NCBI GenBank assembly: GCA_026874595.1
Contig: CM049307.1
Coordinates: 19,567,079 to 19,631,078, forward strand
Reading direction: 5' to 3'
DNA from: Sipunculus nudus
Lineage: Eukaryota; Annelida; Sipuncula; Golfingiida; Sipunculidae
DNA length: 64,000 nt
Below the pieces are notes generated by a model. It saw nothing but the letters and a program-made list of their open reading frames with translations. It had not been told where the DNA came from and made no database searches. Made by a program: the position numbers and the translations under genes. The stretch's first letter is position 1. Each line of letters starts with the position of its first letter. Positions 31,035 to 41,748 of this stretch are shown here, one piece after another.

Positions 31035-31766
31035 AGCGATCTCATATTATCCTTGCTTAGGTAACCTTAAAGGGTCTTGCAGCAGTACAGTGAAATCATT
31101 GCTGGCATTGGCGGGTACAGATTAGTGGAGGCGTCACTGGGACACATCAGTTTACTTCTGTCATTTTTTCTCAGTCTCACAGCAAGCACTCTCACTCTAA
31201 CACATCTCATACGAATGAACGTTTTGCACAAAATTCTATTTAGCACATACCACATAGGCTGACAAATCCTGACACAAAGCTATATAATGTTCTAATTCTG
31301 TGACTTCTTCTTCTTTTCCTATCGTTAGAGTTCCCTCTCATACGAACTGTGACCTTGATGGCATATACATTTCATCATGATTTTTCTAAACTGAAGTTTG
31401 CGGTACCCTTTGTTTGCATAAGGTTCACAAGGGTTCAACAAATCATGCACAGCACGACAGACGGCTGTGTATATATTTTGTTTTCTCTCTTTTTAAATAT
31501 TGTGTATTTGTCTTTCTCGTCTTCTTCTTGTTCCTTTTTATGGGTTTCTCATAACTTACAACACATATAATATAACATGAAGCACTCGTTGGTATATTCT
31601 AATGGAACTATATCGCGGAACAAAATTCTATCCACCTCATAAAATCGGGTGATACTCCACTTTTGTATTTACAAATTATACAATACATCATCTGTGGGAA
31701 CAACCCGGTCTTCCACATTGATACGAGTGACCGGCTCTTCCTGTTGAACGTAAGGTTCTTTGTAAT
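31035..31766. other. Viral spacer with no supported gene
   Basis: Short open stretches on both strands look random. Remnants of a minus-strand gene may be present but I see nothing I can name. Confidence 0.35.
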
Positions 31767-32135
31767 CTACACCCACGACCTTCCCACTATTTCACACACC
31801 ATCTCCCCTTCAGAGTTTTCCCTCACAGGACATGAGGGTACGCACTGTCCAGGTTCACACACATGAACTTGACAGTGTTTATGACACGCCCACACCCATA
31901 CCCATCTAACTCCAACCGGGATCAGGAGCCTTCTGATGTAAATCACTTGTCCATTGGTCTTCCAATTCCTCCCCGCTTTTATCCTGCAACAAAAACACAG
32001 CCAATGGTGTACATATTTTACAGGCATAAATCTGAAATATTTCTTCCTGGAATCTTTTTCGTCTGTCTTTTTCAAATGTCCCACATTCTGGCGCGTGTTA
32101 AGAAGAATTTTGTTAAATAACATAATTTTTCGCAT
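31767..32135 (-). pseudogene. Frame with a Cys/His cluster, probably broken
   Basis: Open for 122 codons on the minus strand. The last 40 residues hold a dense Cys/His set (CHKHCQVHVCEPGQC, then PVRENSEGEMVCEIVG), as in zinc-binding viral regulatory proteins. The first 80 residues look degenerate. It overlaps the end of the Lys-rich frame upstream (32113-32328). I cannot name the family. Confidence 0.35.
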
Positions 32136-32328
32136 GTTTCAACCTTTCTTTTTTAGTTTTCCCGGGGTATGTGGCTTGTAATTTTTCTAGGATTCTTTTT
32201 TTTGCCGGTGAAAGCCGTATCAGGATGTTAAGCCACATTGTACAGAATATCATACCTTTTTTGTTCTTCCAGACTTTTCTTCCTTTTTTAAGATTGGGGT
32301 TTGGTAGGTTTGACCCTTTTCTTCTCAT
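32113..32328 (-). pseudogene. Lys-rich viral frame
   Basis: Minus-strand open stretch ending with SPAKKRILEKLQATYPGKTK, strongly basic and probably helical. It could be a nucleic-acid binding or core protein, or the C-terminal part of the coiled-coil frame at 32365-32707. No family recognised. Confidence 0.3.
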
Positions 32329-32364
32329 AAATGGGGGAGATTCTTTTGGCAGTGTAGGTCAATA

Positions 32365-32707
32365 AGGACTAGCCCCAGTAGTGTTTGGTATGCTCAAACC
32401 ACTGTGAGTCTGTGCTGGTGAAGGGCTAGTGCTTACTCCAAAAGCTGTGTACGGGTTCAAAATACTGTGATGCTGTCTGTACAGTTTAGCGTCGTCTTGC
32501 ATAAGTAGCATGAGTTGAATATGACAGGTAATGCCTTTCTCTTCTCTTTTTAATTTTCTCTATCAATTTTGTTATTTTCTGTTTGTTCTGATTGTACTGC
32601 TGCGTCAGGGGGTCTGGAATGGGAGCTTGCTGCGACAGGCATGTCAACACCTCCTCCAACTTCTTCATCACTCCTGCTTGGATAGACATCTGTGTTATCT
32701 TGCTCAT
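32365..32707 (-). pseudogene. Coiled-coil viral frame with one frameshift
   Basis: From ATG 32707 the frame reads MSKITQMSIQAGVMKKLEEV, then a Gln/Lys-rich coil (QQYNQNKQKITKLIEKIKKR), and stops at 32486. A second frame continues without a gap (MQDDAKLYRQHHSILNPYTA) to a stop at about 32365. Together about 115 codons. No family recognised. By position it is a late-region gene between the ATPase and the zinc-cluster frame. Confidence 0.4.
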
Positions 32708-33116
32708 AGTCCGTTATCTCTCCTTCTTTGATTATGGGCTGTTTTTCTGAAGTGTATTCTTCCTAGATATCTGAGAAGTGGCGTTGTTTTTTAGGCAGTT
32801 TCTTTCTTAGAAGTCAAAACAGGTACGTCAACTTAGGGCACCTTACTGTCCACAAACAATAATATTTTCGGTCCCATTATGCCTATGTATTTTTTTTGCT
32901 TTTACACGACATTTGGCTTATCTTCTCGTACCCATATTTATTTAATGTTTCTATTCAAGGGTAATTTCTCGTTTCTCTTCAGAGGTCGTGGGATATTCTT
33001 CATACAATATTTTTTTGGGATTGTACCAGCACAAGCCGCTACTTTATGTATCTTTCTTTTGCTCACATTACCCTTTTAATATTGAATTTAAATTTTTACT
33101 CAATCTCAGAGAATTA

Positions 33117-33494
33117 GGGTGCTTTTCCATGCTTCCAAGCAGCTGCCGCTCGGCATAAATCCAACCAGTTAATAAGTCATGTTCTATTTCCATGTATGCC
33201 ATTGGCACGCAGCAAACGCAGGCGTCAGTGTTTGAAACCAGCAGTGCTGGATTTCTGCGTTTGCTGTGCAGCAATGGGAATTTTGCCTTCAAATGGCGTC
33301 ACATGTGGGGTTTCCCCATATCCATGCTGTCCTTGTATCTTTGAGTACAGGAATGTTCAGCAATGTAATAAAAGGGCATGTGATTGTCCCATGGCAAACG
33401 CATACAAAATGCCCACATGAAAAAGGACTGGCAGCACGTCAAATGCACGAGTTTGACGCACGGCAGAAACTTCCGCGTACATGGAAAAGCACCC
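33117..33494. mobile_element. 378-bp Harbinger-type MITE with TTA target duplication
   Basis: Perfect 15-bp terminal inverted repeats (GGGTGCTTTTCCATG at 33117-33131, complement at 33480-33494) flanked by TTA at 33114-33116 and 33495-33497. A three-base TTA duplication and G-rich ends are typical of PIF/Harbinger. No transposase lies inside. It sits next to the 3' end of the viral ATPase remnant. Confidence 0.75.
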
Positions 33495-33499
33495 TTACT

Positions 33500-34124
33500 T
33501 GATGTAAGCCGGGGAATTTTTTTACTTCTTTAGTACCTTTGTGGGGGGTATACTGAACGTAAATGACCATCTAAATTTTGAGTGGTATTGAAAGTGAAGA
33601 ATTCATATGGGCCCAACTCAGATAAAGCTTTATCAAATTTATCTGTCATAACAATTTGAGTGCCTTATATCTTATACCTACGTGTGTCTACAAGGTTTTT
33701 AAATAAGTGATAATAATAAGCATTCAAATGTATGCTCCTTCCTTGTTTCCCTTGTCCATATAAATTTTGTGTCAACATAAACACACTAGATTAGAATGAT
33801 GTCCCTTACGTAAAAACAAATCAGACATGAAAGGGGAAGAATTCACTTTGTTCATTAAATTATCTACAATGATCAAAGACCTTTAAGGGTTAACACCTTC
33901 ACTGAATTCCATTCGGTTAAGAAGTTTTTTTTAACAACTCTTCGTTTTGTAAAGTCAGACCTCTAAATGTCTTATCAATTTTCATCTGATCATATATGGG
34001 TTGATCATTGTTATACAAAAGGATGACTGGCTCCATAGGCTCTTTAAACCAACCAATATTGAAAATATTTTTACTAAAGTGGTCTTACCGGCACCCGAGG
34101 GACCTACGATCATGTAGTTGCAGG
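33500..34124 (-). pseudogene. Packaging ATPase (FtsK/HerA, A32-like) of Polinton type, broken
   Basis: Pumps viral DNA into the capsid in Polintons and relatives. On the minus strand a Walker A motif stands at the start (MIVGPSGAGKTT near 34110). A Walker B-like run follows in another frame (LIIVDNLMNKVN near 33870), then LFLRKGHHSNL, and in a third frame LTQNLYGQGKQGRSIHLNAY (near 33740) and YYYHLFKNLVDTRR. This order and the NLYGQGK-type sensor segment are characteristic of the Polinton ATPase. Walker B has Asn where the second acidic residue is usual. Several frameshifts and stops (one at a run of eight A) destroy the gene. The N-terminal start is not found. Best single piece of evidence for the element's class. 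Confidence 0.7.
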
Positions 34125-34430
34125 GGTGGTTAAATCGTTTTCAGACCCATTGATTCGAACGAATTCCACACATTCCAAAAACTCTTTCCTCAGCTCAACA
34201 TCATTCATTATCCTGTCAACCATTCGTTTAATCTCCTTTCATATTCTTCCTCATCACCCTTCATCACATTCACCATATTACCATGTTGAGAAAATAGAAC
34301 GAACTCTTGTTTACATGTGAAATAGTCAATAAAGTTTAATAATGTCTGCTAAACAGTACAATATCAAAATATGCACAATTTAAGTGTACAAAATGTTAAA
34401 CATATACCACTCACTTGACTGTTACACGTG

Positions 34431-34475
34431 TGTGTGTGTGAATATATATATATATATATTTATAATATATATCCA
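34431..34475. repeat. GT and AT microsatellite
   Basis: GTGTGTGTGTG followed by a run of AT repeats, overlapping the end of the acidic viral frame. Confidence 0.8.
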
Positions 34476-34765
34476 TCATTGTTATAATAATCATCATAAT
34501 CGTCTTCAGACCCATCCCTATCCCCTTTATTCATTTCATCATCCCCCAATAATCCCATTTCCCCCCTCACATTATCATCATCTGATTCTTCTTGTGTAAA
34601 CCCATCCAAAAGAGAAAATTTTAACCTTTTTCTAACTGTATCTTTACTTTGTATGTGACTTACTTTTGGTATTACCACTTCACGTCTAGGTTGTATCAAA
34701 GCATAATTCTTGAGAGCTGGTTTCAAAGTTATATGTAAAGGTTCAGTGTGGATACTGTCACACAC
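34460..34765 (-). pseudogene. Acidic-tailed viral frame, 101 codons
   Basis: Minus-strand open stretch: a basic middle (DTVRKRLKFSLLDGF) followed by a strongly acidic tail (ESDDDNVRGEMGLLGDDEMN) that runs into AT microsatellite. The acidic tail lies upstream of the ATPase remnant. No ATG certain, no family. It may be the last recognisable piece of the viral element on this side. Confidence 0.3.
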
Positions 34766-35080
34766 AACTATCTCTATCTGGGTCTAAAAGACTCCTTTTC
34801 TTTACACTGGACCCCCCAAATCTGAAAACATACATCCATGTTCAATTTTTTTCCTTTTTAAACTTATACACATCAATATACAAATCCGTATTCTCATCCA
34901 ACACAATTTGTTGTTACGTGACAGTATTAGAATATGGCATAGCACATAAAGATGGATGATACAATTTTAACTTTTTTTTTTTTGCCATGTGTTTGCAATA
35001 TAATTCCTGTATTGTTGCCCTGTTCATAGCCTGTAACTGGTCTTGACTTGCAAACTGTGTATTCTCAATTTGTCCATCTT
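34766..35080. other. Junction region between viral element and host sequence
   Basis: Low-complexity, AT-rich. A minus-strand piece (LDENTDLYIDVYKFKKEKN near 34870) looks viral, so the right end of the element is probably within or just beyond this stretch. No terminal inverted repeat identified. Confidence 0.3.
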
Positions 35081-35672
35081 AACGTGCCGTCAGTCCCTCA
35101 AAAGGGTCAGGCTGAATAACTGCTTGAGCACATGCCAATTCTTCCTGTTGGTCACATATGCCTCTCTTACAAGCAGTTTCCTGAAAAACATGCAATGCAT
35201 ATACATGAAAATCACCATCAGTTGTGTAAACAATATAAAATATAACACATAGAACGAATGTAACTGTACCTGTGAAACAAAATGGCTCTCCTTCTTCTTG
35301 CTCAGAGGAAGAGGTAGGGGACTGCTGCTGAGAAGAGGACCTATTCTCCACTGCATCCTGTGGAATCTGACCACTGGGGACAAACTCATCTTGATCCTCA
35401 GATGGAGCGTTGTGAGCTGGTGCTTCCATCTCCTGCGCCACCTGCTGGTCCGACCCAATCTGACATATGTTCATTACATCTTTCAGACTGATCTGAAGGT
35501 ACATATATAAAGCATATCTTCAATAGCTGAGTTTTATTATCACAGATTATTATTATATTACAGTCTAAATTATATCACAGTCTAACATGATGTGCAAGAT
35601 GTGTACATACCAGCCCAGCAACAGCTTCCTCAGGAGCTTGTGCTACATTGGGTATGGAACAAGGAGGCTTCA
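35081..35672 (-). other. Candidate exons of an unidentified minus-strand gene
   Basis: A minus-strand frame over 35079-35504 (141 codons) is Gln/Ser/Glu-rich (EDQDEFVPSGQIPQDAVENR). Possible exons have AG/GT borders at 35611-35672 (KPPCSIPNVAQAPEEAVAGL) and 35270-35492. A further acceptor at about 35180 would not keep the long frame. It lies just past the B3GNTL1 polyadenylation signal. It may belong to a transposon-encoded gene or an alternative 3' end. I recognise no domain. Confidence 0.25.
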
Positions 35673-35810
35673 CTGTAGATAGTGTGTTCTCAGCAACAGT
35701 CGTGGTGCTGCTATTTTAATTTATTTCTTTTGCTATTGTTCAAATGTTTAATATTGTTCAAATGCTTCTCTACAACTGCATTCCTTTTAGCTTTTTTTTG
35801 GGTCCAAAAA

Positions 35811-35816
35811 TTTATT
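35811..35816 (-). terminator. Polyadenylation signal of B3GNTL1
   Basis: AATAAA on the minus strand, 56 bases after the stop codon, giving a short 3' untranslated region. Confidence 0.6.
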
Positions 35817-35871
35817 GTCACTCTCCATGATCCAGGCCAGGCTTTAGTCTACCTGGTCGTCATGTGACTGT

Positions 35872-38800
35872 TCAGCTGAAATGGAAGTAGTCCACACCTT
35901 CCCTCAGCTTCAGAGATTGTAAATTTGCTTCAAAACCACCTCCAGTCAAATCCTGTATGATGGAAAAAACACATTTCATACATTCAAGCCTTTAATAAAC
36001 GAAATGGTCATTATTTTATTTAATTCAATATTGGTGCTGTTTTAGGAATTTAATGAAACATACCTTACAGACTGTTCCTAGGTGTGTGAGGGTGAGAAGG
36101 GCCAATCGTGCATACTGTACATGTTGAAGTGTAAAAGAGGAGGGGCAACTGCACAAACTGTAACATATTCTTCTGTGTATGTATACACATGTTATTTTTT
36201 ATATTATTTTGTGATAAGTGTAGAACTCCTTACCTGCTTTACACAGATAATGAAGGGTGGTTCGGCTTGTCTGAAGTGGACAACAGGAATTCTTGGCTTT
36301 GGACGTTCCTGCAAAAAAAGTTTAATCTTCAACAGTCTTACATCTATTCAGTTAACTTAAAAGTTGTAGGTGTCTGTGCAAACTGATGGACAGACAATTT
36401 TGTTTAAATACATGGACCAGAGTAGGTAACCACTTACCATCTATTTCTCCCTTCCTTTTTTTAGGTATTTCTTGGCCTTAACATGGAAGAAACTGGGGCC
36501 CATTGCTATGTTAACAAAAGAAGGAGCCCCTGGTGGTGAAGTCAAAATGGAAAATTTCATTTTTTTTTTTTTAGTAATTCAGCTTAAAACTGGAAGTGAA
36601 AGGTTTTAGCTCTGGTCAGTAGTGACCTATCCCATCTACAATGGAAACTACAATTCACGAGGAACTGGCAAGTTTATAATCTGTGAAGAAACTTGGTTAA
36701 TTCAAGAAATACCGACAGAATATCAGCCTGGCAAGGCAGCTGAACTATTTTTTATTTTGATAATTAAATAATAATAATAATTGATAACACTGTATTAATT
36801 TTTTCTTGAAATTAACATAGATCTACCTTTGATTCCTCATAGATATACACTCCTTTTGAAATTTTCTTCTCATCCACATCACAAAAAGCTTTCACCTGAA
36901 AAACAGAAAAATCTATTAATCAACAACACTACACAATTACTGATACTAATAGTCTGCCAAGCCTAGCCAGTTTTGGGTTACTTTGAACATGACATATGCC
37001 ATGGCTGTCATGTTTATTAATGCTCCTAATACCCTAGGACCACACAATTCCCAAAGATCAAATTTCCCAAAGGCTTCTGCATTTATTGATATTATAAAAA
37101 AAAGTTTAAGGAACTAACTGGATACTGCACTTCCATGTAAAGAAAATAACTGAATGAAGTGACTGATTATCTTATAAACATCAAACTGGTTAAAGTAAAA
37201 GTGCTAGGTTATTCTGAATGTTTATTTCGGTATTATGTATACTGTATTGTCTTTTAAGCCATGAACATATTGATTATATAGTCTTCAATGTATATCCTTT
37301 AATCTAAATAATGAAAAATAAACACTATTGATAAAATTTCCAAACTATCAGCAAATCAAATTTTATAATTTTTCTCATGACCTTTTGAACATTTTTATAA
37401 ATTTTATGAATTCATAAGTACCATAAATGTAATTTTCAGTTCAAATTCATTGGTTTTAAATGATTATTTCTATTCTGAGAAATTCTAGTAGGGAGAAAAG
37501 AAAGATATACCTTTGCCTTGTTACAATCAGTGAGCAAACGATAAAAGCGTCGTCCTTGCTTCCCTGCATTCCAAATGGTAAAGGCCTCCCATCCCCTAAG
37601 GACTTGATCCTCAAGTTCCGCAAGCCTCACATTCCATATTGTATCTCTGTTAAAGAAGGCAAAGCTATCTGAATCCTTCTGATGATTATGTTTAGAGTTA
37701 CTCATTATCTTGAATGAGAATACTACCAATGACTTCTGATTGTGAAATATTACAATGCAAGCACTTTAATTTGAAATCAATAACTGGTAAATTAATATGA
37801 ATATTCATGTATTTATTGGTATAAGTAGTATACATATGTGGTCTATAGAAGCCATAGGTATCTACAGCTAACAATAAGAAACATTCAGTTTAACTCTGCA
37901 GTGCTACATTCCAGATACAGACAAGTCCAAAGTACTACTGAATACAACATACTGTGATTGGTTTATATTCTCCCTTTAAAATTTATGCAACTTCTACTTT
38001 GTCAATGTTTTGTTAGAGTTTAATCTTTGTTATTTCACAATACAGTAACCTACAAAGTGTATTTATAACTATATATAATTATTATTTGATAAGGCCCAAC
38101 AGAAACACCACATGAGTAGAAATCCCTTCTTCAATATTGGTGGATAAAATAAAAGGTTTGATATAATCTATATCATCAGTCTTTGATTTAGAAGTAGCAT
38201 AAAAATCTGTAAGAACCAATCTTTATACTTTTGACACCTGTTGGAATGTAAGTATCAATCTTTATATATCTGACAGCTGTTAGAATGGATAACTTCGCAA
38301 CAAGAAGCCAACATCAGCATACATGTTGCAAGATTCTGTAAATGATATCTATGAATTTCAATATATTTTAAACTTAACAATTTGTTAAATACTTGATGAG
38401 TTGCCTTACTCATGAACGGAGAACGTGGTGGCTGCAGGATGATACCTGTACATCAGCAAACTGTGGTCTACTCGGACAACCTGACCCCCCAGTCTCAGGT
38501 GTCTGTAGAAGAATATCAAATCTTCTGGTGTACCCTGCACAAACATAACATTAAACTAACAGGTCAGCTGAATGATTATTGTTAAAATATTGATATCAGT
38601 TAAACAAAGGAAAATGTTAAATTTGTTTAAAGTGTGCACCTAATTCTTAATGGATATAAAATTTTGATTAGTTTATTTGCTAGAAAACACTGCAGTACCA
38701 GTATAAAGAGATATAAAGGGTACTTAAAATGAATAGTATATGGCTAAATCTTTTGGATTACCTTGATCTCTATTTATGTCTTACGACTTCCTTTATTTAC

Positions 38801-41706
38801 ACACACAGGACATATTTATTCATACATCTTTGTATTCATCTATCAGTATATATGTATTCTGTACATGTATAAAATAAGCAAATATATACAGATTCAGAAT
38901 TATTTTTATTTTGTGACACCTGCAGAGTCAAAAGTGACTTCTACATACATGGAAATATTGTCACTCACACTTCTGGTATTTACTTACAGTAATGATTAAG
39001 ACTAATAAATCTATGGCCATTTCTTCAGCAACTACTTTGAGAGAATGTGGCTATAATTTTAATGTTCTTAATCATAATTGGGTAAAAACTGGAAAGAGCA
39101 GGGGCTAACTTTTCCGCTTTCATCAAATTTGCCCACTTCATCAAAAACATTCCTTGAACAAAACCAGGTTGGCATGATAACTGTAGGACCGTGAGAGGTG
39201 TACACCTGAAAGATGAAATTAATGTTAATCAGTTAGCACTAATTTTTTTGTGTTCCTGAAAAACTTGCTCTGATACACAAAATATCCGGTCCTCACCAGC
39301 ATGCATTTTACAACCTTAACTCTACCCCTACATTTTATTAACAGAGGCATACACCATGTATTCACCAGAATCATGTTCTACTGGTTTATATTATTAGAAC
39401 ACCTGAAAAACATAAGAAGTTATATGTGGCATACAACAAAATAAATGATGGTGTCATTTGGTAAAAGTCTGTCCTAAACCTACAAGGAAAATCTGCTGAC
39501 TGGCAATAGACCTTCAACAGCAGCAACTTTCTGGTGTTAACACAATATCCAATTTGAAGAATGATATTTTCTGTCTTCTAAAATTTATAAGATAAAATTA
39601 TAACCTCCTGTATATGATGGCCTGTAAACTGTCATTACACTTGATATGGGAAGTACTGTAATCCTACTTTGACCAAGTCAATAAAACCTAGAATAAGTGT
39701 GTAACTTAGGTATACTTTGGCTCAAACAGTTGGTTGGTTTAAAATGAACTGACTGAAACACATATATGCATGTAAGTACTGCTGTGTATAATGTTAAACT
39801 TTTAAGAGTTGGATACCTGGGTGTACAGCTGTTGTAGTGTAAGGGAATTTGCCCACTTGGTGTATCTCTCTGTGGACCCCTCAGGTTCACGGTGGAATTG
39901 AGAACCCACAATCTGAAATAGGATCAATCCGTCTAAATATTTATATACTGAATTTTGTTCTATTTGTGATATTATTATTAGCATGTATGGTCACTAAGCT
40001 CATTATGACCTTGTGCAGCAAAGTCAGGTTAAAGGTACACCTTGGTCATAATTTGAAATCAACAAAATACAGGGGGCTTAAATCAGTTTACAGACTATAT
40101 TTTACTGTGCTGACATCTGGTGGTAAACAAATGTACCTACAGGTAAATAATCAGCTGATGTCCATCTAAAAATGTAACCAAGAAACAAATCTGACTAAAA
40201 TGTTTATCTAACTAGTAGGAACCATAATTTTTTTCACAATAATGCAATTTGCTGAAACATATATTTGTGCTGATGTAACTACAATTCACAAGATTTTATT
40301 AAATAAATTAGCAAATATGATAATCTTGATGACATCATGATATAAACAAGTGACCCATGGGTCATGACGCTCAGCCGACTGACATATTGACAATATGTCC
40401 TTGCATAGGGAACTAATTAAGATAATGTAGGTGGCACCATCATTCATGCAAGTTAGCTTAAGTTCATTAAGACGCATAAGCACACCATATTTTAAGACAA
40501 TCCTTTCACCAATTCCTGAAGAATCTCCCAATTTGTATGTATTTTGCATTATTTTCGGGGTACTCAAACATGCCGCATAAGTTGGATAATATGAGTTATA
40601 GACACCTGTAATTTCAAGTTTGCAAGGAGACATTTTATGGACCTCCCTGGATGTCAAATTTGAAGATTCTAAGTCCAATGTTTATGATTTGTGCCCTGCT
40701 TTTGTTTTAATCTTTTAATTGTTTTGAGGGCGCTTTTGAGCGCCATAGCTCAAATGGTATGGGTAAGAGAGACCTGATTTCAGGTTTCCTTGGAGACTTT
40801 TCATGAATCTTCCATGATGTTAAGTTGAAAGATTCTATAAGACTTTTCATGGGCCTCCCTGCATGTCAAGATACAAGATTCTAGGTCAAGTCATTACAAT
40901 ATATGCCCTGTTAACAGATGACCACATCTTTAAAAGTCTCATTCCATGACCAATATCCATGCAAAGAATCATGGTGATCAATGCATTAGTTGTTCAGATA
41001 CTTGTGCTTTTGTATCAATTTTTCCATCTCTCCCCAACTCTGGGGGTACTTCGAGGTTTTGGGTAACAGAGACCTAATTTTAGGTTTCCTAGGAGACCTT
41101 TCATGGGCTCCCTGCATATCAAGAAAAAAGATTGTAGGTCCAGCTGTTATGATTTGTGCCCTGTTAACAGATGAACACATCTTTAAATGTCTCAATAAAA
41201 TAGAGAAAAAAAACTAGTAAAAATTTTAAAAAATACAGGTGCCACCAGTCCCCCAGAAACTGATTAAACACTCCATGATCAATATCCATGCAAAAAATCA
41301 TGGTGATCAATGCATTAGTTGTTCAGATACTTGAGCTTTTGTTTCAAATTTTCCATTATTCTTGGTAGTACTTCGGGAGCACCATAGCCGGAAAAATATT
41401 GGTAACAGAGACCTCATTTCAGGTTTCCAAAGAAACAGTCAGCTGAGCTAAAAATTTGTGTTAGTAACATAAATGGACTTGGCTGCAGAAGGTATCAAGA
41501 ACAAAACCTTTAGCACCTCCAGAGTCAAATGGTAATATTTCAAAAGCAAGAGTGATAAATTATGATCTATACTTGGTAACAGATTATTCAGAAAACCTCA
41601 AATCCATAAGTCAAAATATTGCTGAAGGAAAATCCTTATTCAGTAACCTTCGTTGTCATATGATAGATATTATCCTCTAAAGGCCACATACCAACCCTGA
41701 CATATA

Positions 41707-41748
<42 letters not shown>

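Larger units (their letters stand above)
4486..34765. mobile_element. Endogenous Polinton/adintovirus-like DNA virus, degenerate and split by later transposons
   Basis: The stretches 4.5-13.2, 20.9-24.14 and 30.08-34.8 kb differ from the surroundings: they are intron-free and densely packed with (broken) frames. Together they come to about 16-17 kb. Evidence for class: a Polinton-type packaging ATPase (33.5-34.1 kb), a minor-capsid-like remnant (22.2-22.9 kb), an adenovirus pX-like basic peptide (12.5 kb), and opposed early and late gene blocks. The insertions at 13.2-20.9, 24.1-30.1 and 33.1-33.5 kb are younger. Terminal repeats, integrase and protein-primed polymerase were not found, so the exact class (Polinton, adintovirus or a relative) and both ends are uncertain. 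One continuous ancestral element is inferred from the flow of minus-strand genes across the inserts. Confidence 0.72.
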
